A stretch of 64,000 bases of DNA from Paragordius varius (Eukaryota; Nematomorpha), in contig OZ176054.1 in assembly GCA_964247055.1 (NCBI GenBank), forward strand, positions 10,850,001-10,914,000, in the 5' to 3' direction. The notes below the pieces were generated by a model, which saw nothing but the letters and a program-made list of their open reading frames with translations, did not search any database and had not been told where the DNA came from. Position numbers and translations under genes: made by a program. How positions within the stretch are numbered: the first letter of the stretch is position 1; each line of letters begins with the position of its first letter. Shown in pieces: positions 48,282 through 60,396 of this stretch.

Positions 48282-48869
48282 TTAACACTTCGATTCAAAT
48301 TGGGGTATCTAAATACCCCAGACTAAATTTAAATTAATATTTAAAAAAACTACTGAAGGAAACGGTCCCAATTTAAATTTATGCTTCTATCCTGATAAAT
48401 ATTATATAAATATGCCAAAACATCTTGATAAAATTTTGTTTTGAGAAAAAAGCTCCATCTCAAACTACTTCGACGCCATTTTTATTTTACAAAATTTTTG
48501 CAAAATATCGTCTTTATTTAATTTTAAGGGTAAAACTAAAGCTAATTTTTTATATAAATTACATATAACATTGATATAAATAGAAAAAGCAGTTTAGTTT
48601 GTAAAATTTTTTAATTTACAATTTGACAGATGTCATGTTGACGAAATTTTTACCCTTCGGTTTTAGCTTAAAATAAATAATATCAAGTATTTTTGAATAA
48701 AATTTTTTATATATTTCGGTTTATTAATGTTAGATGAGTGCAAAATTTTGCCATGGTTTCGATTCCTTCTATATTTTTTTAAGAATTTAATTTTAAACAG
48801 GCCTGGGGTATCCAACTACCCCAATTGGAATCGAAGGACTAAAATGAGTGTATTGTATCCAAGTGTTAA
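48282..48869. mobile_element. F-family element, solo copy
   Basis: 588 bp from TTAACACTTCGATTCAAATT to GTATCCAAGTGTTAA. Subterminal GGGGTATCTAAATACCCC at the left and GGGGTATCCAACTACCCC at the right are themselves palindromic. Noncoding. Confidence 0.85.
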
Positions 48870-48879
48870 AAAAGGCGTA

Positions 48880-49250
48880 TTTTTTACAGTTTTACTTTTA
48901 GAGTCTAAAATTATGTTCCAATTGACGATTAAAAATAACAGCTGATATTAGAATCAAAATTAAGTTTTTATTGGTTATATGTACCCTAAAAGCTTAAGTT
49001 AATTATTTAAATTGTAACCAATACATTCATTTATCTGTTGCAAAAGCAATTTAGAAAATTCATAAAAAATAATGACGGACCAAAAGTTTGAGATGTGGGT
49101 TTTTACAATTTTTTTAAAATGTATAATGCTTTAAAAAGGCTTAAAATCCATATTTTTTTGGTTAATACCCTAATACATATTAAGAAATATTTCAAATCGC
49201 TTTAGGATATGAAACTGCCCCAAAAATTAATAAAGTGTTTCAATTAAAAT
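48880..49250 (+). repeat. Dispersed repeat G, copy 3
   Basis: Resembles 36400-36740 (AACAGCTGATATTAGAATCA, CCTAAAAGCTTAAGTTAATT, CAAAAGTTTGAGATG). Starts directly beyond the F element. Confidence 0.55.
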
Positions 49251-50516
49251 TTTATTATTCAAAAATTTGAAATTAATAACAAATCTATTTAAACTAACTT
49301 ATTTTTTAGTTAAAATTAAAACCGTTGTTGTCTGATAATAGATACATACGGTCATTTAATTAGCAATTTATATGTATAAGGTAAGATTGTCGGTAGAAAT
49401 AATGAATAAAAAATGAAATATAATAACTAACCCTGTCCGTCGCTATGACAGTCTGAATTTAATTATTTGCGCCTAATAAGAATTGCAGAGACTGTGAAAA
49501 TGGTGATCATAAAAAAACACATCTTACCCTAATTTTTTAAACTTTAGGGCTTACGCAATATTATTGTCATTACACTAGCTATTATTTAAATTATCCTTGT
49601 TCAAGTTATATATGGTTTAATTGAAAAATTGGTCAAAGTATAAATTATTATACTGCTATATGTATGGGCTGTGACTAATTTAAAAGCTATAAAAAGTAAC
49701 TCGGCCATGATCCCATCGATAAGGAGGATGTTGAATATGGCTATTCCGGGTTTTACATACTACCTGGCAGTTGGTGTTACTTGTTATCATCAATCATCCT
49801 CTTCAAAGACAAAGTGCGATTATTTACGAATTCCTATATGTTTACGCATAATTGTATAAAAGCTTTTTGCAAAAAACTCAATTATAATGCAGTGAATAAC
49901 TCAGGGTGATCACTCTCAGCATTTAAAAAAATAAAATATTCTAATAATTTGAATGGGCCTTAATGGTTTCATTAAAACTGCGTCTAAACCAATGCTTATT
50001 GCTATTCCCCATTATCAAGATGGGGATGTAAATGGTTATAGGATATGGCTCTTTTACCGCCGGTACATCAAAAGAAATTAAACATTTTGATTCGAATCGG
50101 ATTATAATTTATCCCAAAATAGCTTCGAAACCAATAGTTATTCATAAACCGATTCCAGACGAATGGGGTTGAACTAAAAGTTAAATTTAAATATTCCCAA
50201 TACACCCTTGATGCATTAAAATAATAGACCGTTAATGAATTTACAGATAAAAAAAATTTCCGTTTTGAATTTTTTAAATGAGGCCACACATTTTTCGGGA
50301 AAATGCTTCAAAAACAATGTTTATTTAAAAACTTCATTTTAAGGGAAAAGATTAACTAAGAGCGTGGTTTAAAGGGGGCGTGGAAAATCTAGGGATCTCA
50401 ATATATGCTAATAAATATAATAATTTTTGATGATTGGTTTATTTTATATTATTCGATTAAAAAGGTTAAGGAGGATTTCAGATGCGGATCATCAAGATTT
50501 GTTCCCAATACGGATT
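49251..50516. other. Gene-free stretch
   Basis: No gene supported; the short frames at 49671-49859 (plus) and 50068-50289 (minus) lack motifs. A patch at 50275-50330 (GGCCACACATTTTTCGGG) resembles 53620-53660, a weak dispersed repeat. Confidence 0.5.
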
Positions 50517-50524
50517 AATTATAG

Positions 50525-52940
50525 CAGTGGTACTCACCAAAAAATTTTGTCGGGCCAAATAAAATATATTTTTTTCGAGGGCCATAAACCTTATAATGGC
50601 AAATATTCCATAGCTATTTGACAACATTTTTATACTCTAAATCAGCACAATGAATATTTTGCGGATCGCATGCAAATCCAGCTAAAAACTCGTTTTGTAC
50701 CATTTAGTTTAAAAAATTAAAATATTTTGATATCAAAACCAATAATTTTTGACAAATTTGGTTTGGCCTCATGAAAAGCCACTCTTAATACGTCATTATA
50801 CGATCATCGGTTAAGCGATTTCTATGTGTATTCTTGGCATACTTCATTTTTGAATATGCCGACACGTGTAAGTTGAGGAAAAACAGTTAAGATAACTTGA
50901 GCCCTTTTTTTTGTATTTTAATATTTATTTGGCATATATCTCCAAAACTTAACATATCTTTCTTCTCTACCATTCACCTTGAATATAACCTCCAAATTGG
51001 AATCATTTTTAAAATCTACGAATACTTCAATGATATGCACCTGATCAAAACCGAAATGCTCAAGTTGCTTAATATTGGATATATCCGTATGTCATGGATT
51101 TTATTTTTAAGCAATTTTTAATATTTCTTAATTCTAGAAGTATGAATTTCATCTCATTTAATAAAAATGTTAAATGATTGTCTATAATTAAATTATTCTA
51201 CGCAGTATTTTCCATATTTTCCTCATGAATCGTTTTAGGTGTTGGAAAATATAGGAGTGTTTTATTTATATAATCCTGGTTATATATTATTAATTTTTCT
51301 TCAAAAGCGAATTGGGTTATTATTTTTCTCCCTTGAAGACTTGTATTAAAAATACTAAGTCTATAAGTGTCGCAAAGGTAGGCTTATAAAACTCATCATT
51401 TGTCACTATTTATTTCTCATCAAAATTTGTGTTGTCCTTTATAAATAATAGAATTTCATGTCTTAAAAAAATCCATTTAATATTCACAGTGGTATACAAA
51501 AGAATATCATCAAACTCACTGTGGATATCTTTCAGAAGGTTTTTGAATTTACCGCGGTTGAATTTTCTGCCACAGACGTGGTTAACTATACCCACAACCG
51601 TTTTTAGAATTGAGTGATTTATTTATCTTTTACTCGCGAAATCAAGTTTTGCTGATGAATAAAGCAGTGAATAATAATATATTTTGCATATTGTGTTTGT
51701 TCAAAAGAAGAATAAATCATTTGTTTATTCCAATCATAGGGAGTCGTCTGTGATCGAAACCAATTTTTTGGTAGATATACCGTTATTATCGAAAAAAGTG
51801 CTAATTATTTCAAGAAAATCACTTCTTTTCATGGTATTATTTATTGGTAAAATTTTTAAATATTCCTCGTTGATTATGATGTCATGTCAAAATCTCACGA
51901 AGAGCGCCTATTGAGGTGTTGAACTAATATCGTGCCAGAATCAAAAGCAATACTAAAATATTTCAGTTTTTCAGAGCCAATATTGTATTGTTTAAATATA
52001 TTTAAACAAATCTTCAATGCGTCGGGCACATGTTGAATAAAGTTTAAGGTTTTTAATTTACCTCATGATTTGATCTTTATTATGAAATTTATCAAATAAA
52101 AAGTGCAACCATTTATTAGACATTGTTTATTAGTTGTGAATCAGTAAACGGTTTCATATAGTTTCCTAAAATATATTAAATTTCATAAGCTAATGTTACA
52201 GCTCTTCCTGAGCGAAAGCAATGGACATAATAGCTTTTACTTTCTGGTATAATTTCCTAAATTTTTATATTTTTCGTTTCTTTTCTCATAATTTTTTGTT
52301 AATTAATGAGAATGATGGATTGTAATATGTCTTTCAATATTGTATTTTTATATGATTAAGTTGTCCCTACATATAAGAAAAGTAACAACATTTTTATTCA
52401 AAACGATAAAGTATTTTTCTTCCCATCCTTTTTTAAAGGAGGGATTTTCAATGGATGATATACGTATTTTATTAGATGTCATCCTTTGAATTTGTGTTAT
52501 AATGTAATTAAAATATGGGAATATAATTTGAATTAAAATAGGTCGAAATTTAATGATGATTTAAAAATTATTTTATGGGAATGAGTTATAAATGATGCAG
52601 GATATGAAAAGAATTAAATGCAAGTGTGGATGAAAGGCTGGCTTAGGAATGCAATAAAAATTCCTAGAAAAGAAAATAGAATACTGAAACAGAAACAACG
52701 TGTGCCAAAATTATGAAATCATTTTAATGAAGGGTTTCTACATTTCATTTCGATAAAAAATAAAAATTACTAAAATTAAATCTAAATATAATAAATCAAT
52801 ATTAAAATAAGCATAAATTCGTTTGTGTATATTTTGAATTCATCAATAAAAATTAATTAAGTATCAATATGGTCATAGGGCAATTTCAAAGCACTCTTAG
52901 GGCCGCATGCGGCCCGCGGGCCGCGGTTTGAGTATCACTG
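50525..52940 (-). mobile_element. hAT DNA transposon with 8-bp target duplication, decayed transposase
   Basis: Ends CAGTGGTACTCACC (left) and, inverted, CAGTGATACTCAAACC (right); both flanked by AATTATAG (50517-50524 and 52941-52948), a perfect 8-bp duplication as expected for hAT. The right end carries a very G+C-rich subterminal block (GGCCGCATGCGGCCCGCGGG). Minus-strand transposase pieces in order: RRIEDLFKYI and KYFSIAFDSGT (near 51980-52010), MKRSDFLEIISTFFDNNGIS then KKLVSITDD (about 51780), VGIVNHVCGRKFNRGKFKNL then DIHSEFDDILLYTTV (51595-51410), LQGRKIITQFA (about 51290) and the C-terminal NTHRNRLTDDRI (about 50840). This is the GTF2IRD2/ZBED-like hAT type. Frames shift and stop repeatedly, so inactive; 2416 bp is near full length. 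Confidence 0.88.
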
Positions 52941-52948
52941 AATTATAG

Positions 52949-54494
52949 CAATCGCAGATACAATGATCTTATATTATGATTTTTATACCATTATAATAAT
53001 TATTGCATTTCTTTGTTTTTTAAGACGAGGGGAGAAATAGGGAGGGGCTCATATATCTTTTATCAATTTGCTGGATTGAACAAAAATATGGGAATCACTG
53101 AACTAAAAAATTGCTTTAAACCAATATTTTTGTAAAAAAAAATCCTTACACGGATGCCGAACAGAGCAATGATTTTAAAATGACACAATCAGTCTTGGCC
53201 AATTAAAAATATTGATAACCATAATTAATTTTAAAGATCTTATCGTTTTCACAAAATTGTGTCAAAACCATAAAATATTTTTAGATACTTCTATACTCAA
53301 GCGTTAATTCTAAATAGCTCTGACAAATAAAAATTATTATTATATATCTACACGTTCCGAAAACCCAAAGACAATATTTGTTCAAATCCCATTTTTGGGG
53401 GCTAAATTAAGTGACTAATTTAAAAAATGACAGTCATTTCAGCACATTCATTAATCAATAAAAACTTAATTCGAGGAGGCCAAGCTCTCTGAATTTCTCA
53501 AAGCTATTCCGAAAATTATATTTTAACAAGGGGGGGGCTGATTTCAGGGGCTATTTTAAAAATGGCTCCACCCTGGACGCTAATGATTAAAAAAATATGT
53601 TTTTTTTTAAATTTGAATAGGCCTCTTATTTTTCCGTAAAAAAGCTTCAAATACATTTTCAGATACCATATTTCCAGGAGTAAAGGGTTCAAACAAGCTA
53701 ATCAAATAATCAGCTCAACCACATCGGCGCATTCGTAGCAAATATAAAATCAATTGAAATTGAATGGAAAAACCCATATTTTTACACAGTTTGGGGAAAA
53801 ACTGGTGGCTGATTCAAAAAAACCGGCTTAGTTACCCTTGCCGCATTTGATAAATGATGTAAAAATTTAAATTTCTTTTATCGGAATACACCAGTACGCG
53901 AAAATTGCCATGTATAAACCTTTACTTATAAGGTTTCGCGTTTATTTATCACCAGCCCCATATCTGAAAATGAATGAATTTGCGCACATTTTGCGAAATA
54001 AAATTTTTTTGTTAAAGGCTAAATGATCATCAAATATTAAAATTTTTTATAAATTATATATAAAAAGCAAAACAATATTTATATTTAATTTTAAATTAAA
54101 GATGTGGATTCCCTATAATTTCTGAACCCCTATAAAATGGGCAAGTTTTCTTTTTATTAAACGTAAAAATGCCTTAATTGGGCGATAAGAATTTTTATGT
54201 GGTACATTATGACATCAATAGTTTTTTCTAAAAAATGGATATTTGCCTCTAAATTTAATTTATAACAAAATTGTATTGAAGCCAGTTTTATGTTGAGGCA
54301 TGGAAACGGTACAATCTTTCTATTCTATGATGCAGAACATTCTCAGATTATTAATTTTAAAGTGTTTGACCTAAAGATTAAACACAATTTACTAATGACT
54401 AATGACTAATTTAAATTAAAAAAAGAACTAAACCAATGATATGATCGTCCAAATGAAAAGATTTGTTAAAATTTCGTTTATCCTGTGAGTGATA
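52949..54494. other. Gene-free stretch between two hAT elements
   Basis: Slightly richer in G+C than average. Weakly repetitive patches: 53620-53660 (resembles 50275-50330) and 53975-54060 (resembles 23400-23480). No gene or complete element supported. Confidence 0.45.
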
Positions 54495-54502
54495 TTCTAT
54501 AG

Positions 54503-55666
54503 CAGGGATCGGCAAGCTTTTAGCAACGTTTTCCACTTTGGAAAAATATCCAACTGGGCCGCACATTAAAATGTAACTAGTTAATGCTTTTATATTATTA
54601 ATGAATTTGCAATTTATTTTATTTCAAAGCTGTTAAAATTTTATACTTTGTAAAATAAAAAAATAAGTTTAATCTTATGAAACACCTATATATCTAAAAA
54701 ATAATGCAATGAATTTGAAAAGGAGCCTGTATATTTAATTCTTTTAATTTCTCATTAATCAGGCCAATCAAAACCCGTTATTTTCTTTTCCCCATCAGTG
54801 GTTACATTTTTTAATTGCTCCATTTGACATCGTTCATATTGAAACATCTAATAGTTTGCAAGAGATATCTTCACCTCTTGTTTTCTCCTGTAGACTTTTT
54901 ATTGCAGAAAGTTCTTCTGCTACACAGAATGTTTCTCAATTCCTCGGATAAAAATTAACGAGCATTTCTTATGTCATGGCTTTTATCGAGCACTATTGAG
55001 AAGTATTCAAATCTGGAGGCAATTTCTTTTAATTTTTGAACCCTATTGGCTGATATATTTTCGATTCGTCGAACATTGGTAGGTGACAACAAGCTAAAAA
55101 CTTAATTTCTTTAGCATATTTGTTTGAGACAACAAGGTGGCACTTTTTATAAACTCTCCTTCGATACAACGGTTTATTGTGTTCTGCATCAATTTCTCTA
55201 TATTAAAGGAAGTTTTAATTAAGCGGAATTTTTCTGGCTTCTAAAGCTTCAATTTTCTTTTGTCTGAACTGAAATGAATATTTATCATATTAATTATTAT
55301 TTCATAGTTACGACGCAATTAAATTTTAAACACATTCGTTAATTCTTTGAATATAAAGCATAGCTTTGTTGTAGGTTTTAAAAAAATCACAAATAATTAC
55401 ATTAAAATCGTGGTTTTATTTTTTCATTTTCTTTTGACATTTTATTAATATTTCGATTATATATATCTATTTATTTACCAATGAATTAAGATTATTACTT
55501 TCTTTTTCAAGGATTCATTCACGGTTAATGTGAGCATATATATACCAGCAGAAACTGGTCATATACATACCTAGGAGATGTTTATTTAATTTGTGAACAA
55601 AAATTTTTGCACTTTATTCTTCAAGACTTTTTAAAAGAATTATTGGGACGCACGTTGCCGACCCTA
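54503..55666 (-). mobile_element. Second, shorter hAT element with transposase remnant
   Basis: Left end CAGGGATCGGCAAGC, right end the inverse GTTGCCGACCCTA; flanked by TTCTATAG (54495-54502) and TCCTATAC (55667-55674), a duplication with 6 of 8 bases kept. GGGCCGCAC and GGGACGCAC lie just inside the ends. Minus strand reads NKPLYRRRVYKKCHLVVSNK (family: GKPFTDGEFVKKC), then LKEIASRFEYFSIVLDKSHD (family: FEFFSLALDESTD, with the first catalytic Asp kept) and FLSEELRNIL. Only the N-terminal third of a transposase remains; broken by stops. 1164 bp, a deletion derivative of a different hAT family from 50525-52940. Confidence 0.8.
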
Positions 55667-55674
55667 TCCTATAC

Positions 55675-56199
55675 GAACCAATAATTTTGTTAACCATTAT
55701 TGTAATTATGTAGTCTGATATTTTTTTCGAGAATATTGCGTAAGCCAGGCTATTTTATATGGCCTCCTAATTAACAAAATTTGGTTCTACACAAGGACTA
55801 ATTTAAAAAAACGATTGATCATATTTTTCGTTTGCGAAATACACATCCACCCTGGAATCCATATTTTATATGGTGTCGCATTTGACATATAGCGGACATC
55901 CCCAGAGGCTTCAATTAGCACTGTACCTGGCAATTTAAACCAATATCATTTATAACTTAAAACCCTTATTAGAAGTACGTGGTCTCATATTTAAAGGGCC
56001 ACGTTAGTTGGGTGTGATGTTTGAGTTTTATCAAGCGAAGCGCTGGAAATTTGCCTATGCTGGAATCACACTTAAATTTTTATACATCATATTCTATGCT
56101 TATAAGTTATATGCTCCTAGAGAAGGCATATATTGAAGTAGTGAAAAAGTACTTAATTTAACATTTTTTGATGCTAAAATTTTGGAGTTCAAGAGCTGA
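55675..56199. other. Gene-free stretch
   Basis: Nothing recognised. Confidence 0.5.
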
Positions 56200-56640
56200 T
56201 AAATAATAGGATGAGTAAGTAGTCGATGACCAAATTAATAAAGATATGGTAAAAAGGTTTACGATTCAAACAATTGGTTTTCCGATCACCACATATAAGA
56301 TTGAGGGTTAGTTTTTAATAAAAGACGAATTTATCATACCTTTTGGGAGTGCCGACGTAGAATGCTTGGATATAGCTGTAAAGACAGAATAATAAATAAA
56401 AAGCTAAGCAAACCGATTAAAACAAATATCTTAGAGATAATTTAGAAAAGATGTTAACAACATATTCTAGTCGCGTTATGTGGTTCAATACACTTAGAGA
56501 AATTCATGTTTAGATTTGTAGAAGGGCAAGGCCACAGATGAGGTGGTTTATCATTACAAAAGAGCCAACTAAGATATTGAGAGTTTCGAATATAGCGGTG
56601 GAAAATGGGAAGAAATGAAAGTCAATGCACACAATATCCA
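56200..56640 (+). mobile_element. 3' fragment of an RTE-type LINE
   Basis: Reads IGFPITTYKIEG (family: LVFPIATYGCESW), then FWECRRRMLGYSCKDRIINK (family: FELWCWRRMLRIPWTDRISN) and FVEGQGHR. The same C-terminal region as in the LINE at 5168-7840 but from a diverged copy; 5' truncated, with frame changes. Confidence 0.6.
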
Positions 56641-57221
56641 TAAAGTCAATTCTTAAACAAACTAGCCATAGATAAGTTGCTATTAGATTTTACAGATTAG
56701 TAAATTTTGATAAGAAAACATAAACTAACATTAACAATACCGTTCAAAAGATGTAATAAAATCTGCTTCCTTAATTCGCGTATATTTATATATTAATACT
56801 TTTAAATTTAAATACTATTTTGACATTATAATATTAAATTACTTTAGAGACATCTTACCTATCTTTTTTATATTTAATATCAACATGTATTTTCACAGGT
56901 ATTAGAACACGTAATATATGGACTTTTTCGCCACGTATTAACATAACAGACATTTTTTAAATAAAACAGATTTTTTATTGTTAAAATATCAAATTTAATG
57001 CCTTAATTGGATTAAAAACTAAGGCGGAATCATACACCAGTTAAACATATAAAAACAGCACCATCAATGGAATTCTTTGAAAATGAAATGATCAAAATTT
57101 ATACACTCTAAAATGCTAGTTTATTGATAGAAACACTTCGAAAATTAATTACAACTATTTTTAAAAAATTTTAACGGCTATCAGAGCAGAACAATAGCTC
57201 TGATTTTAGGCAAAGTTTATA
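56641..57221. other. Gene-free stretch
   Basis: Nothing recognised. Confidence 0.5.
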
Positions 57222-57893
57222 TACCATTTGCACTTCAAGCGTGTCCTTGAACATTTCGAGTTGGTCCTTTAACAGTTCAAGTTGGTCCTTGAATATTTCA
57301 AGTTGGTCCTTGAACATTTCAAGTTGGTCCTTGAACACTTCAAGTTGGTCCTTTGACTTTTTTGTTTTGTTTTTAACTTTTATCAATTAAATATATCATT
57401 CGTTTATTATTAACCTATTTTCTATTATTTACATTATTTTTAAATCAATATAAACTTTTATTCATTCAGAAACCGTATATCTTTATTATATTTAAATTAT
57501 TTAAAAATTTATAATAATTTGACACGTAATTGAAAAAATATACAAGTTTTTTGGGTTCTACTCACAATTTTTCATTGAAACATTTAAAAATTAATAATTT
57601 TTTTAAATTAGAAAAAAATTAGTTTGAAACAAAAAAGTGGTTTGTGAATAAAATTTTATTTTTAAATGAATAAATACATAATAAATAAAGAAAATTAGGT
57701 TAAAAAATAATAAAATAAAAAATAAATCAAATATTATGATTAAATCAAAATTATAAAATTTTAACCAACTTGAAATGTTCAAGGATCAACTTGAAGTGTT
57801 CAAGGACCTGCTTGAAATGTTCATGGACCAACTTGAACTGTTCAAGGACCAACTTGAAGTGTTCAAGGACACTCTTGAAGTGCAAGTTGGATA
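57222..57893. mobile_element. Foldback element FB1, copy b
   Basis: Starts TACCATTTGCACTTCAAGCG and ends with the inverse, degraded at the tip (GTGCAAGTTGGATA). The arms are 21-nt arrays (AAGTTGGTCCTTGAACACTT and inverse), about five units each. The centre is the reverse of copy a's centre. Because the unit is 21 nt and stop-free in several frames, arms translate into spurious heptad-like repeats. Confidence 0.85.
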
Positions 57894-57895
57894 CA

Positions 57896-58924
57896 TACCA
57901 TTTCCCAGTCAAACGAAAAATTTTCCTAATAAATAGAAACATTTCCCCAGTCAATCGAAATTTTTCCAGTCATTAAATAACGTTTACCCAATCAGTAAAA
58001 ACATTTTTTTTTGTCAATAAAAACGTTCTTATTTTTGATAATATCAAAATAAAATAAAAAATAACTTTAAACCTTTGTGAGCATATTAAAAAGATATTAT
58101 TTTATAAAAACACTATTGAATAATTTTCTCTATTATTATATGCCAATACACCATTAGTGACTTATTCTTTCATTTGATTAGATGAGTATTTTTTGGTTTT
58201 TATGATATTTTTATGAAAATATCTGTAAGATTTTTCATATTTTTTATTTTATCGATAGTTCGCAGTTATATATTTGGGGATAACCTATTGTAAATAGCTA
58301 TAGTTTCGGAAATTATAGAATTGAAAATCCATTTTTATCTCAGGTTGGTCGTTTAACAATTTAAAATGATTCTGAACATTTAAAACTTGCGTACCATATT
58401 TATATAATATATTTATATTTATTAAAATAATTAAATAAATATTTGATCTAAAAAAATTGTTTGCTACACACAAGCTTAAATAATAATTTGAAGTGTTAAA
58501 CGATCAACTTGAGATGAAAATGATATTTTTTTAATTTTATAATTTCATCCGAAAGTATAGATATAGGAGGTTATCCCCGATTATTAATGCGAACCATCGA
58601 TAAAATAGAAAAAAATATTAAATCATCCTAAAAACCATAAAATACTCAATCATTTGCTAAAATATGACATATATATATATATAATTGCGTATTGGCATAA
58701 ATAATATTCTTATTAGTGTGCTCTTAAGGATTAAAAGTAATTTTCATATTTTGTTTTGATATTTATCATCAAACGCTTTTATTGACTAGGAAAACGTTTT
58801 TATTGATTGGAAAAATGTTTTTATTGACTGGGAAAATGTTTCGATTAACTGGGAAAACGTTTCGATTGATTGGGAAAATATTTCGATTGACTGGGAAAAC
58901 GTTTATTTTGACTGGGAAACGGTA
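57896..58924. mobile_element. Foldback element FB3
   Basis: Begins TACCATTTCCCAGTCAAACG and ends with its inverse, GACTGGGAAACGGTA. The right arm is seven 21-nt units of GACTGGGAAAACGTTTCGAT(T); the left arm has the same unit inverted but more worn. Further inward, 58120-58270 and 58570-58680 also pair (ATCGATAGTTCGCA / TGCGAACCATCGAT). 1029 bp, starting 2 bp after FB1b ends. Confidence 0.8.
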
Positions 58925-60111
58925 TATTATAGCTAAAAATACCATAGCCACAATACATTTTCTTTGCATTTTTTCATATAAGGCGCTTAACCCTATTTTT
59001 TTCTGAAAAAACCTTCATTGGATCCCTAATTTAATATGAAGTTTTGGGTGTTTAGGCAATTTTTTACCGGGTTTCAAAGTTGGTGAGTTTTTCCAAAAAT
59101 TCTTTATTTTTAAGTTAACATATATGAAAATTTTAACTAGCTATCATTAGTTATTTTATGATCCGAAAAAGCGTAAGGTGATATATTTATTAACTTTGTC
59201 TGCAAAATTTGCCAGTATAGCCAAACGCACAAAGACAATGTCCATTATGGTCACATCTATGACTAACGGAATTCTTTTGACACAGGCAATCTTTGCGAGA
59301 AACAGCACAAGTTCTAAATTTTATGACTTTGCAATCAGATTATCCTCTTATTTTTCGTTAAATAGCTGATAAATATCCTCAAAATACAAACTACTTTATA
59401 TGCCATTTGTTAAATTTAAACTCAAAATTTTTGTATTCTTGATTAAAAATGAGCAGTTATTGGAGGTCTGATAGCTCTTTTTAACTCCACAGGTGGCAAA
59501 ACTTTATAGAATTTAAAATTACAGTTTTAGCAAAAGCTATTATATTTATGGTGTTATATCATTGGTTACCCTTCAAAGGTATGCAAAAAACAATCTGTTT
59601 AAATAAATATACTCTTTTGTAAAAAAACGATTCAAGTAAATACTTATTTTTAAGATTTTTCCATAAACCTCATGTAATTTAATACTTTACCTCTTGCATT
59701 TATTTGTTCAACAGTGTTTAAGTTGTTCAAAAATATTAAGCCCTATAATACACTTTAAGGTTATTTCGAAGTTTATTATAACTAGAGATTATATATATAT
59801 TTTTTGGAATTACCTATGCTGTTTAATAACGAGTTATGATAGGTAAAAATTTTTTGTAAATTATAACCTTCACAATAAGTTAAAAAATTCCAATTTTCAT
59901 GATGCGGGTATTAAGCAATTTTTCCACAATCGGGCCATTGAGGAGCTACTATAATACCCTATTTTCAATGTATATATTTATTAAACATATCTTTTAGTTT
60001 AATGTTTGTTAAATTTTCTATAGTGCTAAACCCTTCAGAAATAAAACAGAAATGACTAATTGCGCACCAAAAACATTATTAATATTAGTAAAATTACAGT
60101 ATGAGTAAATA
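58925..60111. other. Gene-free stretch
   Basis: No gene or element supported; the frame at 59178-59369 (plus) has no motif. Confidence 0.5.
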
Positions 60112-60396
60112 TACAGTAAAAATTGAAGTTATACGGACAAAACCTAAAAATATAAAGACAAATATTTTTTATTTAGGACAACCATACTTTTTAAATAAAA
60201 CCTCAATTTTTCTTCTATAAGCTATGTAATTATAATAATAAATTGGAGAATTGATTATGTTAGTAATATATATCTCTGTTTCACTCTTTGCCATTTAAAA
60301 CAATGCGCTATATTGAAATAAATTAAGATTTTGAAAGTATGCTTGTCTTTTTTGTCTTTATATTTTTACTTTTTGTCCGTAATTTCAGTTACTGTA
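60112..60396. mobile_element. H-family element H4
   Basis: TACAGTAAAAATTGAAGTTA then TACGGACAAAAC at the left; TTTTTGTCCGTAATTTCAG to ACTGTA inverted at the right. 285 bp, noncoding. Confidence 0.8.

Noticed and set aside
50897-51121. 74-codon plus-strand frame
   Set aside because: Antisense to the hAT transposase remnant on the minus strand.
57171-57386. Minus-strand frame with perfect heptad-like repeats (FKDQLEM)
   Set aside because: Direct translation of the 21-nt units in the FB1b arm; the opposite arm (57751-57954) does the same. Seven codons per unit gives an artificial coiled-coil pattern.
58769-59006. Repetitive frames on both strands (VNRNIFP, TGKMFRL)
   Set aside because: Translations of the FB3 right-arm 21-nt array, not a gene.
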